Assembly: GCA_016928575.1 (NCBI GenBank) | Contig: JAFGKK010000081.1 | Coordinates: 1-40,281 of the forward strand | Source: Anaerolineales bacterium | GTDB lineage: Bacteria > Chloroflexota > Anaerolineae > Anaerolineales > RBG-16-64-43 | DNA length: 40,281 nucleotides | Reading direction: 5' to 3' | Shown here: positions 28,175-35,677 of the stretch, in pieces | Numbering within the stretch: position 1 is the stretch's first letter | Layout: every line of letters begins with the position of its first letter | Notes under the pieces: generated by a model | The model's database searches: none | Seen by the model: the letters and a program-made list of their open reading frames with translations, nothing else | Told to the model about the DNA's origin: nothing | Made by a program: the position numbers and the translations under genes

Positions 28175-28230
28175 GCGTTTTTCCGATGAGAGGGTGAAGC
28201 TGGCGACGTCACCCGGCGCGGAAACTCGGA

Positions 28231-28298
28231 AATCCACGGAGGCCATAGAGGTGCACGGATTCTTTTCCGTCTGTGATCCTCCGCGGCCTCCGTGGATT
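28231..28298. repeat. Inverted repeat with 14-bp perfect arms
   Basis: Arms 28231-28244 and 28285-28298 are perfect reverse complements around a 40-nt centre. The sequence CCACGGAGGCC/GGCCTCCGTGG resembles the degenerate (A)CAGAGG-type repeats scattered in intergenic DNA of many bacteria. Whether it is a mobile remnant or a structural RNA element is unclear. Confidence 0.55.
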
Positions 28299-28418
28299 CT
28301 CGGCGCCGACGGGACCGATTGGTACGAATCGGTGATGGGATGTTGAAAGGTTCCCGTCTCCTTTGCTTCGGCGGCGGGGATGCGGTCCCGCCGCACCCGG
28401 CGGAAAAATTCATCCGAT

Positions 28419-28446
28419 AAAAAACCGAACCTTCGGCCTTTTTTCG
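28419..28446 (+). terminator. Possible terminator hairpin with A-run and T-run
   Basis: AAAAAA-CCGA-ACCT-TCGG-CC-TTTTTT: a short GC stem with flanking A and T tracts and a CC bulge. The loop is 4 nt. It could end transcripts from the oxidoreductase, or from the opposite strand. The stem is weak, so the call is tentative. Confidence 0.35.
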
Positions 28447-28449
28447 TTA

Positions 28450-28458
28450 TGCTATACT
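28450..28458 (+). promoter_or_regulatory. Extended -10 promoter of the TPR-cdaA block
   Basis: TGC-TATACT, a near-consensus -10 with the TGn extension, 26 nt upstream of ATG 28484. No -35 match, because the upstream bases form the A/T-run hairpin. Confidence 0.5.
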
Positions 28459-28483
28459 CTGTGCGGAAGCCGTCGAGGGAAGC

Positions 28484-30823
28484 ATGCCGGGTCATCGGGA
28501 AGTATACGAACAGGCTTTGAGGCAGGGCAACAGCGCGGCCTGGGACCAAAAATGGGATCAGGCGATCACCGCCTACCAGCGCGCCCTCACGGAATTCCCC
28601 GGCGATCCGGTGGCGATGGACCATCTCGGCCTGGCCTTCATGCAAAGCGGCCAGCTGGATCAGGCCCAAGCGGTGTATCAGGAAGCCGTCCGGGCCGATC
28701 CGCAGAATCCGATTCCCCACGAAAAAATTGCGGAAATCCTGGAACGCAACGGGAAGGTCGTGGAATCGGTTCAGTTGCGCCTGAGCGCGGCCGAACTTTT
28801 TCTTGCCAAGCGGGAAGCCGACAAGGCGATCGACAATTGGCTGGCGGCCGCCCGGCTGGTTCCTGAAAACATGGTCGCCCGCTCCCGCCTGGCATTGGCA
28901 TTCGAGCGGACGGGACAGCACAAACAGGCGGTGACGGAATATCTGGCTCTGGCGGCGATCATGCAGCGCGCGCGCCAGCCAGAGAAGGCGATGCAGGCGA
29001 TCGAGCAGGGAATCCGGATCATTCCCGATTCGCCGGAGCTCGCCCGCGCCCGATCGGCGCTGAAATCCGGCAAGGTGTTGGCCATCCCGCCGCCCTACAA
29101 GCCGGGGATGACCGGGATGCTGGTACCACAGACAGCGAGCCTTCCGCCGGAACCGCCCCCCCCTTCGCCCCGGCAGACCGCGAGCGTCGAACCGCGCTCG
29201 ACCAGCCCCCAAGACGCGGCGCAGAAGAAGGCGATGGCCGTCCTGGCGGAAAAACTTTTCGAGGCGGACCGGGACACCTTCGACCAGCGGCGCACCTCCA
29301 TCGACCAATTCACCCGCGGGGAGGAAAAGGCGGTTTCGGCGCACGCCGACCAGAACCGCTACCTGGCCCTGGCCATCGACGCCTATTCCCGCCAACAGCA
29401 ACAGGAAGCGATGGAGTATTTCGACCGCGCCTTCCGCGTCGGCTTCGAGCATCCGGCGGCTTCCTTTCTCTTCGGCACCCTGCAACTGGCGGAGGAACAG
29501 TTGGAACAGGGGATGCTTTCCCTGCAGAAGGCCGTCGAGCATCCGGACCTCTCGATGGGCGCGCATTACATCCTCGGCCGCGCTTGCCGGGATGCGGGCC
29601 AGGCGTACCGGTCGGCGATCCACTTCCTCTCCGCCCTGCGCCTGGCGGATATGAACACCGTCCCGGATGATCAGCGGGACGCTCTGCAGCGCACCTACGA
29701 GGCCTTCCTCGAGGTCCCGGAATCCGAACAGGAACCGGACCAATGGAACCAGACGGGCGAGCGGATTGAAGCCCTGTTGACCTCTCCGGATTGGGAAAGC
29801 CGCCTGCGGCTGGCCCGCGCCCAATTGGACGCGCAATCGGATTCCCCCGGAACGGCTCCGTTGGCGGAAATGCTTTCGCTCGGCAAACCGCAGGCGCTGA
29901 TCGAAGCCATGGGCTACCTGGACCTTGCGGTCCGGCGCGGCTTGTGGCGGACGGCGATGGAGCAGGCAATGCTGGCCCTCGACCACGGCCCGACCTACCT
30001 GCCCCTGCATCTGCGGATCACGGAAATCCAGCTGAAGGAAGATAAGCAGACGGAGGCGCTCGCCAAACTGGGGCTGATCGCGCGGACGTACCGGATCCGC
30101 GGCGAAACCCTCCAAGCCGCCAAAATTTACGAGCGCATTTTGCAGATCAACCCGATGGACGTGGGTTCGCGGACCGAATTGATCAACCTGCTCGTCCAGC
30201 AAGGGGATTTGCGCAGCGCACTGAGTTTTTACCTTGATTTGGCGGACGTCTACACGCAGCTGGCGGACTTGGAAGGTGCACGGCAGACATACGAATCCGC
30301 GCTGATGCTCGCCATACGCAACAACGCCGACAAGTCCTGGCAGATCCAATTGCTCTACCGGCTGGGCGATCTGTACATGCAGCGGCTGGATTACCGGGCC
30401 GCCCTGCAGACCTTCCAGCGCCTGCAACAGCTCGATCCGACCGACGAGAAAGCCGGGACCCAGCTGGTGGATTTGATGATCCGCCTGGGAAAGATCGGCG
30501 ACGCGCAGAATCTGATCAACAACGTCTCCCGCGAATGGACCCGCCTCGGGCGCCAGGATCAGGTCCTCGAGTGGCTCGAGGAGTTGGTGCGCGTGCGCCC
30601 CGAAGAGGCGCTCTTGCGCCGGAAACTGGCGGATACGTATCAACAGCGGGGACGGATCGCCGAGGCGATCGGGCAGTTGGACGCGCTGGGGGACGCGCAG
30701 GTTGAGGCAGGCAACATCCCCGACGCGATCCTGACGGTGCGGGCGATCCTCGCCCTGCGCCCGCCCAATGCGGAAGGCTACCAGGAACTGCTGCAAAAGC
30801 TTGAATCCGGCTCCGTAACCTGA
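28484..30823 (+). CDS. Large cytoplasmic TPR-repeat protein upstream of cdaA
   Basis: 779 residues, GAGG before the ATG. It has no signal peptide or membrane segment. Residues 1-195 form TPR units (WDQKWDQAITAYQRALTEFP, then AMDHLGLAFMQSGQLDQAQA). A proline-rich linker (about 200-245) with PPYKPGMTGMLVPQ and PPEPPPPSP follows. The remaining 530 residues are a second long TPR solenoid, for example LYRLGDLYMQRLDYRAALQT and LADTYQQRGRIAEAIGQLDA. It acts as a scaffold; partner unknown. Its stop is only 9 nt before cdaA, so the two are co-transcribed. A link to c-di-AMP signalling is an inference from this position. Confidence 0.8.
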   Translation: MPGHREVYEQALRQGNSAAWDQKWDQAITAYQRALTEFPGDPVAMDHLGLAFMQSGQLDQAQAVYQEAVRADPQNPIPHEKIAEILERNGKVVESVQLRLSAAELFLAKREADKAIDNWLAAARLVPENMVARSRLALAFERTGQHKQAVTEYLALAAIMQRARQPEKAMQAIEQGIRIIPDSPELARARSALKSGKVLAIPPPYKPGMTGMLVPQTASLPPEPPPPSPRQTASVEPRSTSPQDAAQKKAMAVLAEKLFEADRDTFDQRRTSIDQFTRGEEKAVSAHADQNRYLALAIDAYSRQQQQEAMEYFDRAFRVGFEHPAASFLFGTLQLAEEQLEQGMLSLQKAVEHPDLSMGAHYILGRACRDAGQAYRSAIHFLSALRLADMNTVPDDQRDALQRTYEAFLEVPESEQEPDQWNQTGERIEALLTSPDWESRLRLARAQLDAQSDSPGTAPLAEMLSLGKPQALIEAMGYLDLAVRRGLWRTAMEQAMLALDHGPTYLPLHLRITEIQLKEDKQTEALAKLGLIARTYRIRGETLQAAKIYERILQINPMDVGSRTELINLLVQQGDLRSALSFYLDLADVYTQLADLEGARQTYESALMLAIRNNADKSWQIQLLYRLGDLYMQRLDYRAALQTFQRLQQLDPTDEKAGTQLVDLMIRLGKIGDAQNLINNVSREWTRLGRQDQVLEWLEELVRVRPEEALLRRKLADTYQQRGRIAEAIGQLDALGDAQVEAGNIPDAILTVRAILALRPPNAEGYQELLQKLESGSVT

Positions 30824-30832
30824 TCGAATCCG

Positions 30833-31732
30833 ATGACCAACCTCGTCCAGAACGTCCTCTTCCTGTTCCAGCGCCTGCATTGGTACGACGTGCTGGACAT
30901 CGGCCTGGTGGCCCTGCTGTTCTTCATCCTGCTGACCCAATTCCGGGGCACGCAGGCCGGCACGGTTCTGCGCGGGATTGCGATGATGATCGTCGGCGTG
31001 GCGCTGTTGACCAGCGTCGCCCAGCTCCCGGCGGTATCCTGGATTTTGGAAACCATTCTCCCGGCCCTGCTGATCGTGATCCCGGTCGTGTTTGCTCCGG
31101 AGATCCGCCGGACCCTCGAGCGGGTGGGGCGGGCGGATTTTCTCCGCCGCGCGTCGCCGATGACCGAGGTGCCGCCTTACATTCAAGCGGTGGTGGCCGC
31201 CGCCAAGCGGCTTTCCGAACGGCGGCACGGCGCACTGATCGTGATCGAACGCGACGTCGGGTTGGACGATTTCTCCTGCACCGGGTTGCGGCTGGATGCG
31301 GACGTGTCCGCTGAATTGATGATGCAGATCTTCTACCCCAACACGCCGCTGCACGACGGCGCCGTGATCCTGCGGCGCGAGCGGATCCTCGCCGCCGGAT
31401 GCGTCGTGCCGCTCTCCTCCGGCAACGTCTTGGCTTCCTCCGACCGGCGGATGGGCTTGCGGCACCGGGCGGCCCTGGGAATCAGCGAGGTGAGCGACGC
31501 CGTCGCGGTGGTGGTTTCGGAGGAGACCGGCATCCTCTCGGTGGCGCATAACGGGCGGATGATCCGCAGGCTGGATCCGCAGCGCCTGCAGAACATCCTG
31601 CTGGCGTTCACGCGAAATGCGGCGGGCTCCACGATCTTTCCCTGGACCTTGTTCCGCCGCAAAAGCGCTTCGCCGGCCGTCCGGCCCACGGAACCGGAAG
31701 GCGCGGAAAGCGAGGAAAGGCATCCCGAATGA
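30833..31732 (+). CDS. cdaA: Diadenylate cyclase CdaA (c-di-AMP synthase)
   Basis: 299 residues. Three N-terminal membrane helices (about 20-36, 45-62, 68-87) are followed by a DisA_N catalytic domain. The two signature motifs are intact: DGA in NTPLHDGAVILRRER (170-184) and RHR in RRMGLRHRAALGISE (205-219). The enzyme condenses two ATP molecules to cyclic di-AMP at the inner membrane, a messenger controlling potassium, osmolyte and cell-wall homeostasis. A charged C-terminal tail (about 265-299) is longer than in the Bacillus protein. It is followed through an ATGA overlap by its usual partner gene cdaR/ybbR; glmM, often third in Firmicutes, is not here. Confidence 0.95.
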   Translation: MTNLVQNVLFLFQRLHWYDVLDIGLVALLFFILLTQFRGTQAGTVLRGIAMMIVGVALLTSVAQLPAVSWILETILPALLIVIPVVFAPEIRRTLERVGRADFLRRASPMTEVPPYIQAVVAAAKRLSERRHGALIVIERDVGLDDFSCTGLRLDADVSAELMMQIFYPNTPLHDGAVILRRERILAAGCVVPLSSGNVLASSDRRMGLRHRAALGISEVSDAVAVVVSEETGILSVAHNGRMIRRLDPQRLQNILLAFTRNAAGSTIFPWTLFRRKSASPAVRPTEPEGAESEERHPE

Positions 31733-32964
31733 AAAAGCGGCTGGCTGCCTGGGGTGCGAACGCATTTTCTTTCCTGCTGGCGCTGATCCTCGCGCTGGCG
31801 GTCTGGGCGAACGCCGTCAGCACCGCCGATCCCAACGAGACCCGCACGCTCACCGCTCCATTGGCGGTGGAGATCGTCGGGTTGCAGCCGGGATTGGTCG
31901 CCCAGGGTTACGAAGCCGCCGTGGTGCAGGTGACCATCCAAGCCCCGCGTTCGATTTGGGATCAACTCGTTCCGGAAAACTTACACGCCCGGGTGGATTT
32001 GAGCGGAAAGGCCGAGGGGCAGTACGTAGTTCCGGTGGAGATCCAGACGGACGTCGATCCGGTACGGGTGGAACGGGTGGAACCCAATTCGGTGGAGATC
32101 GTCATCGACCGCCTGGCCGCGCGAACCCTCTCGGTTCGCGTCCAATTGGCGGGAAACTTGGCGCCGGGTTTCCAGGCCGGAACCCCCGCCCTAAGCCCGG
32201 TGTCGGTGCAGGTCTCCGGGCCGGAATCGCTGGTCGATCGGATCGCCGAGGTCGTCGCCACGGTCGACATGGAAGGGGTCCGCAATCCGACGGACCAAAG
32301 CGTGGAGCTTGTCCCGCTCGATACGGAAGGAAACGTGGTCGCGGGCGTGTCGATCGAGCCGCCGGCGGTGTCGGTTTCGGTCCCCGTCCAACAACTCGGG
32401 GGATACCGCGATCTGGTGGTGAAGGTTCCCCTGGTCGGAACGGTGAAGAGCGGATACCGGCTGACCGGGCTGACGATCGATCCGCAGGTGGTCACGCTGT
32501 ATTCCGACGATCCGGACGTGATCCGGAACCTTCCCGGATATGTGGAGACGGAGCCGCTCGACATTGACGGGGCATCCGCCGACATCGTCCGCTCGCTTTC
32601 CCTGGTCCTACCCGCCGGCGTGCAGGTGGTCGGCAACCCGCGGATCATCGTCCAGGTCAACATCTCGGCGATCGAAGACAGCCTCACCGTATCGCGGCCG
32701 ATACGCTTCCAGGGGTTGGAGCCGGGTCTGGCGGTCACCCTCTCGCCGGAATCGGTGGACGTCATTCTTTCGGGTCCGGCCTCCGTCATCTGGTCCCTTA
32801 GGCCGGCCGACATCGACGTCTATTTGGACCTGACCGGCATGGATCCGGGCCGGTACGCCATGACCCCCGAAGTGAACATTCCGGACGAACTGCAATTGGT
32901 CACCCTTTCTCCGGAGCAGGTGGAAGTGGTGATCGCGGAAGCGACTCCGACCCCGTTCCCGTAG
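31729..32964 (+). CDS. cdaR: YbbR-domain protein (CdaR), regulator of CdaA
   Basis: 411 residues from the ATGA overlap with cdaA. One N-terminal membrane anchor (FSFLLALILALAVWANAVS, 13-31) is followed by four extracytoplasmic YbbR domains of about 80-90 residues. Each has the pattern of short beta strands with PxxVxVxGP-like segments: ALSPVSVQVSGPESLVDRI, TIDPQVVTLYSDDPDVI, SPESVDVILSGPASVI. In Bacillus and relatives the YbbR/CdaR protein binds CdaA in the membrane and modulates its activity. The short tail after the last domain is Pro/Thr-rich. Confidence 0.93.
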   Translation: MKKRLAAWGANAFSFLLALILALAVWANAVSTADPNETRTLTAPLAVEIVGLQPGLVAQGYEAAVVQVTIQAPRSIWDQLVPENLHARVDLSGKAEGQYVVPVEIQTDVDPVRVERVEPNSVEIVIDRLAARTLSVRVQLAGNLAPGFQAGTPALSPVSVQVSGPESLVDRIAEVVATVDMEGVRNPTDQSVELVPLDTEGNVVAGVSIEPPAVSVSVPVQQLGGYRDLVVKVPLVGTVKSGYRLTGLTIDPQVVTLYSDDPDVIRNLPGYVETEPLDIDGASADIVRSLSLVLPAGVQVVGNPRIIVQVNISAIEDSLTVSRPIRFQGLEPGLAVTLSPESVDVILSGPASVIWSLRPADIDVYLDLTGMDPGRYAMTPEVNIPDELQLVTLSPEQVEVVIAEATPTPFP

Positions 32965-32985
32965 TCCGCGAAAGCGAAACCTTTG

Positions 32986-34353
32986 ATGCGAAAGCCGATT
33001 GTCGCCCTGGTGGGCCGTCCGAACGTCGGAAAATCCACCCTGTTCAACCGCTTGGTTGGGCGGCGGGTGGCCGTGGTCGATGACACGCCCGGCACGACCC
33101 GCGACCGGCTGGTGGCGGAAGGCGAGTGGCAGGGGCGGACGTTTGACGTGGTCGACACCGGGGGGATCGATCCGGATTTTTTCCGCCACGGCAAGCCGCT
33201 TTCCGTAGGATCGGCGGATTACATCGGTCCGATCCGGTTCCAGGCGGAGATGGCGGTCCGCGACGCCGATCTGGTGCTGTTTCTGGTGGACGCCGAGGCC
33301 GGGGTGACGTCGGCCGACGGGGAAGTCGCCGACATTTTGCGCAAGCGGCGGGGCTCGCCAAAGGGCGGGAACCGCCCGCCGATCCTCCTGGTGGCGAATA
33401 AATGCGACAATCCGGCGCGACGGGAGCAGGCGGCTGAGTTTTATGAGCTTGGGATGGGGGACCCGCACCCGGTATCTGCGGTCCACGGAAGCGGGGTCGG
33501 GGACCTGCTGGATGCGATGACGGCGCTCCTGCCGGACGCGGCGGCCGTCGAGGAGGGGGAGGACCGGATCCGGATCGCCATCGTCGGCAAACCGAACGTC
33601 GGAAAAAGCAGCCTGCTCAACCGCCTGCTCGGCGAGGAGCGGGTGATCGTCAGCCCGATCCCCGGCACGACCCGCGACGCCGTCGACACCCGCTTGGTGT
33701 TCCAAGGCACGCCCGTCACCCTGATCGACACCGCAGGCATCCGCCGCCGCGGGAAGATCGAACCGGGGGTGGAGAAATTCAGCGTCCTGCGCGCACTGCG
33801 GGCTCTGGAGCGGGCGGACGTGGCCCTGTTGGTGCTGGACGCCGAGCAGGGCATAGCGTTGCAGGATGCGCACATTGCCGGTTTTATCGCCGAGGCCCGG
33901 CGCAGCGCCGTGGTGGTGGTGAATAAATGGGACGCGGTCGAAAAGGATTCGCAATCGCAGGATCTGTATCGGCGCCGGATCCGCGAGGAGCTGGATTTTC
34001 TGGACTACGTGCCGGTGCTGTTTGTCTCCGCCAAGACCGGGCAACGAACGGGGGAAATCCTGCCGGCGGCGCTGCGGGTTCAAGAAGAGCGCCTGGTGAG
34101 GATCCCGACATCGGAGTTGAACCGGATTCTGCGCGAAGCCCAGGAGAAACACGCGCCGCCGGCCCGCTCGGGCCGCCAACTCAAGCTGTATTACGGATCC
34201 CAGGTTAAAGCCGATCCGCCCACGTTTCTAATTCATGTAAACGATCCGGGTCTGGTGCATTTTTCCTACCGGCGGTTTCTTGAAAACCAAATCCGCGCCC
34301 GATATCCCTTCCTGGGCACTCCGTTGGTGTTATCCTTCCGCAAAAGATCGTAG
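32986..34353 (+). CDS. der: Ribosome-assembly GTPase Der (EngA)
   Basis: 455 residues from ATG 32986; a TTG one codon earlier is also in frame. Two tandem GTPase domains: the first with GRPNVGKST (10-18), PGTTRD (35-40), DTGG (57-60) and NKCD (138-141); the second with GKPNVGKSS (201-209), PGTTRD (226-231), DTAG (248-251) and NKWD (313-316). A C-terminal KH-like domain follows (LKLYYGSQVKADPPTFLIHV, then NDPGLVHFSYRRFLENQIR). Der binds the 50S ribosomal subunit and is needed for its maturation. All nucleotide-binding motifs are intact, so both domains should hydrolyse GTP. It follows cdaR by 21 nt. Confidence 0.96.
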   Translation: MRKPIVALVGRPNVGKSTLFNRLVGRRVAVVDDTPGTTRDRLVAEGEWQGRTFDVVDTGGIDPDFFRHGKPLSVGSADYIGPIRFQAEMAVRDADLVLFLVDAEAGVTSADGEVADILRKRRGSPKGGNRPPILLVANKCDNPARREQAAEFYELGMGDPHPVSAVHGSGVGDLLDAMTALLPDAAAVEEGEDRIRIAIVGKPNVGKSSLLNRLLGEERVIVSPIPGTTRDAVDTRLVFQGTPVTLIDTAGIRRRGKIEPGVEKFSVLRALRALERADVALLVLDAEQGIALQDAHIAGFIAEARRSAVVVVNKWDAVEKDSQSQDLYRRRIREELDFLDYVPVLFVSAKTGQRTGEILPAALRVQEERLVRIPTSELNRILREAQEKHAPPARSGRQLKLYYGSQVKADPPTFLIHVNDPGLVHFSYRRFLENQIRARYPFLGTPLVLSFRKRS

Positions 34354-34365
34354 AATAAGTTAAAA

Positions 34366-34440
34366 ACCCCAGAGATACGATAGAATTTCCCTGCAAGCGG
34401 ATCGTTTTCCGGTTCTTTGTGGTTTTCATACCTTTGACTT
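34366..34440. repeat. Degenerate CAGAG-type repeat remnant
   Basis: Between der and lepB the bases CCCCAGAGATACGATAGAA and, inverted, TTCTTTGTGGTTTTCATACC resemble the repeats near 762-820 and 39969-40044. It is degenerate and not a gene. Nothing else was seen in the 34354-34475 gap. Confidence 0.35.
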
Positions 34441-34499
34441 TTCACGGAGTTGTGACGGGATGCCATCCCCCTTCCTTTACTTAGCGCGCATGGACGACG

Positions 34500-34505
34500 T
34501 ATAAT
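34500..34505 (+). promoter_or_regulatory. Promoter element before lepB
   Basis: TATAAT (34500-34505) with a TTTACT (34476-34481) 18 bp upstream as a possible weak -35. It lies 46 nt before the favoured start of signal peptidase I. Confidence 0.55.
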
Positions 34506-34550
34506 CTGCCCGCGTCCGGGATGGAAAATCCGCGGCGGATTCGAGGCCTG

Positions 34551-35225
34551 ATGCAAGATCAATCGTATCTCCCCGAGGCGGTGGAAACGCCCAAGAACAA
34601 ATCGCGCCTGCGGGCGATCGCGCTGGAAACGCTGCAAACGCTCGCGCTGGCCGGAGTGTTCTACCTGGCCATCAGCCTGGCCACCGCTCGGGTGGTGGTC
34701 GAAGGACCGAGCATGCGACCGACCCTGCTCAGCGGGGAATGGATCATCGTCAGCCGATTGGCCTATGCCTGGGCCCCCCCTCAACGCGGGGACGTGATCG
34801 TCTTCCTGCCGCCGACCAACGCCCAGACCGACGATTTGATCAAGCGGGTGATCGGTCTGCCGGGCGAGACCCTGGAGATCCGCGGGGGATCGGTGTGGAT
34901 CAACGGCCAGGAGTTGGAGGAAACGTACATCCTGGGAAGCACTTCACCGGACAACCGCTGGCAGCTGGGCCCGGAAGAATTATTCGTCATGGGCGACAAC
35001 CGCGGAATATCGCTGGATTCACGGTCCTTCGGGCCGGTATCCATGAAGGAAGTGGTAGGCAAGGCGTGGGTGATCTATTGGCCTCCCCCGGAATGGGGCC
35101 TGCTGGAATGGCGCAACGGAGCCTCCGATCCGCAGAATTCCGCTTTCCGGTACAATAGGCTTCCCTCCCTTTGGGGATTGGGGGCCGCTTCACGATCATC
35201 CGGCGCAAACGCCGGCCGGAGTTGA
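34551..35225 (+). CDS. lepB: Signal peptidase I
   Basis: 224 residues from ATG 34551, which has a GAGG just upstream; an in-frame ATG at 34521 would add ten residues. One N-terminal membrane helix (about 28-45) precedes the peptidase S26 core. The catalytic serine is in VVEGPSMRPTLLSGEW (Ser54) and the general-base lysine in DDLIKRVIGLPGE (Lys98). Box E is LFVMGDNRGISLDSRSFGP (145-163). It removes signal peptides from exported proteins at the outer face of the membrane. The C-terminal 35 residues are a variable Ser/Ala/Arg-rich extension. The next gene starts 2 nt after the stop, but with its own TACAAT box inside lepB. Confidence 0.95.
   Translation: MQDQSYLPEAVETPKNKSRLRAIALETLQTLALAGVFYLAISLATARVVVEGPSMRPTLLSGEWIIVSRLAYAWAPPQRGDVIVFLPPTNAQTDDLIKRVIGLPGETLEIRGGSVWINGQELEETYILGSTSPDNRWQLGPEELFVMGDNRGISLDSRSFGPVSMKEVVGKAWVIYWPPPEWGLLEWRNGASDPQNSAFRYNRLPSLWGLGAASRSSGANAGRS
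35151..35156 (+). promoter_or_regulatory. -10 element (TACAAT) inside the 3' end of lepB
   Basis: CGG-TACAAT, the same form as at 17735 and 35642, 72 nt before the zinc-finger gene start at 35228. It lies within coding sequence, so it may be fortuitous. Confidence 0.35.
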
Positions 35226-35227
35226 GC

Positions 35228-35536
35228 ATGACGGACGAAAAAGATCAGGACAACTGGAAAGAGAATTGTCCGGAATGCCAGATGGGGACGCTGCGCAGCG
35301 GCAGCGTGCCTTATTATGCGAAGTTGGAAGAGACGCTGGTGGTCGTGCCGGATTTTCCGGCTTGGATCTGCGACATCTGCCGCCACTGCGAATACGACGA
35401 GAGCGCCCTGGACGCCCTGCGGATCATCCTCGGCCCCTCAGCGCACATTCCCGCCCTGCCCACTCCCCGAAAGCGGCTCCCGGCGGAAGATCCTTTTTCC
35501 GGTCTGCGCAACGACACCCGCAAAGGGTCGAAATAA
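35228..35536 (+). CDS. YgiT-type zinc-finger protein (102 aa)
   Basis: 102 residues from ATG 35228; the longer frame from 35171 would overlap lepB. Four cysteines form a C-x2-C-x30-C-x2-C zinc site (Cys14, Cys17, Cys48, Cys51) in KENCPECQMGTL and PAWICDICRHCEYD, with VVPDFPAWICDIC as the beta strand typical of YgiT-type zinc ribbons. These occur in MqsA-type antitoxins or as stand-alone proteins. No toxin gene or helix-turn-helix part is present here, so a toxin-antitoxin role is not supported. The C-terminal 35 residues are basic and probably disordered. Confidence 0.7.
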   Translation: MTDEKDQDNWKENCPECQMGTLRSGSVPYYAKLEETLVVVPDFPAWICDICRHCEYDESALDALRIILGPSAHIPALPTPRKRLPAEDPFSGLRNDTRKGSK

Positions 35537-35641
35537 GCTCCGCATCTTCCCCGCCAAACCATCGTAACCATCCCCCGGCCTCCGCCGGAAGAACGGCAGA
35601 ACCCGCGACTCCGGATTGGTGAATCGCCAAGCCGGGAGGGG

Positions 35642-35647
35642 TACAAT
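35642..35647 (+). promoter_or_regulatory. -10 element (TACAAT) before the GT-C gene
   Basis: GGG-TACAAT, 31 nt before TTG 35678. Same GGTACAAT form as the elements at 17735 and 35151. No clear -35. Confidence 0.45.
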
Positions 35648-35677
35648 ATCGGTCCGCCGGAAGGGGCGCCAACCATC

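Larger units (their letters stand above)
28175..28483. other. Intergenic region upstream of the TPR-cdaA block
   Basis: 309 bp without a gene. It contains a perfect 14-bp inverted repeat (AATCCACGGAGGCC 28231-28244, GGCCTCCGTGGATT 28285-28298) that extends imperfectly outward (CGGCGC ... GGCGCCG). Further on is an A-run/T-run hairpin (AAAAAACCGA ... TCGGCCTTTTTT, about 28419-28446), then a TGC-TATACT box. Confidence 0.5.

Noticed and set aside
27974-31765. Open frame of 1263 codons on the minus strand
   Set aside because: It lies antisense to the oxidoreductase, TPR and cdaA genes, which have clear domains. The product is Arg/Gly/His/Gln-rich without motifs, as expected for antisense frames of GC-rich genes.
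35228-35536. MqsRA-type toxin-antitoxin system
   Set aside because: The zinc-finger protein lacks a DNA-binding domain, and no small toxin gene lies next to it.
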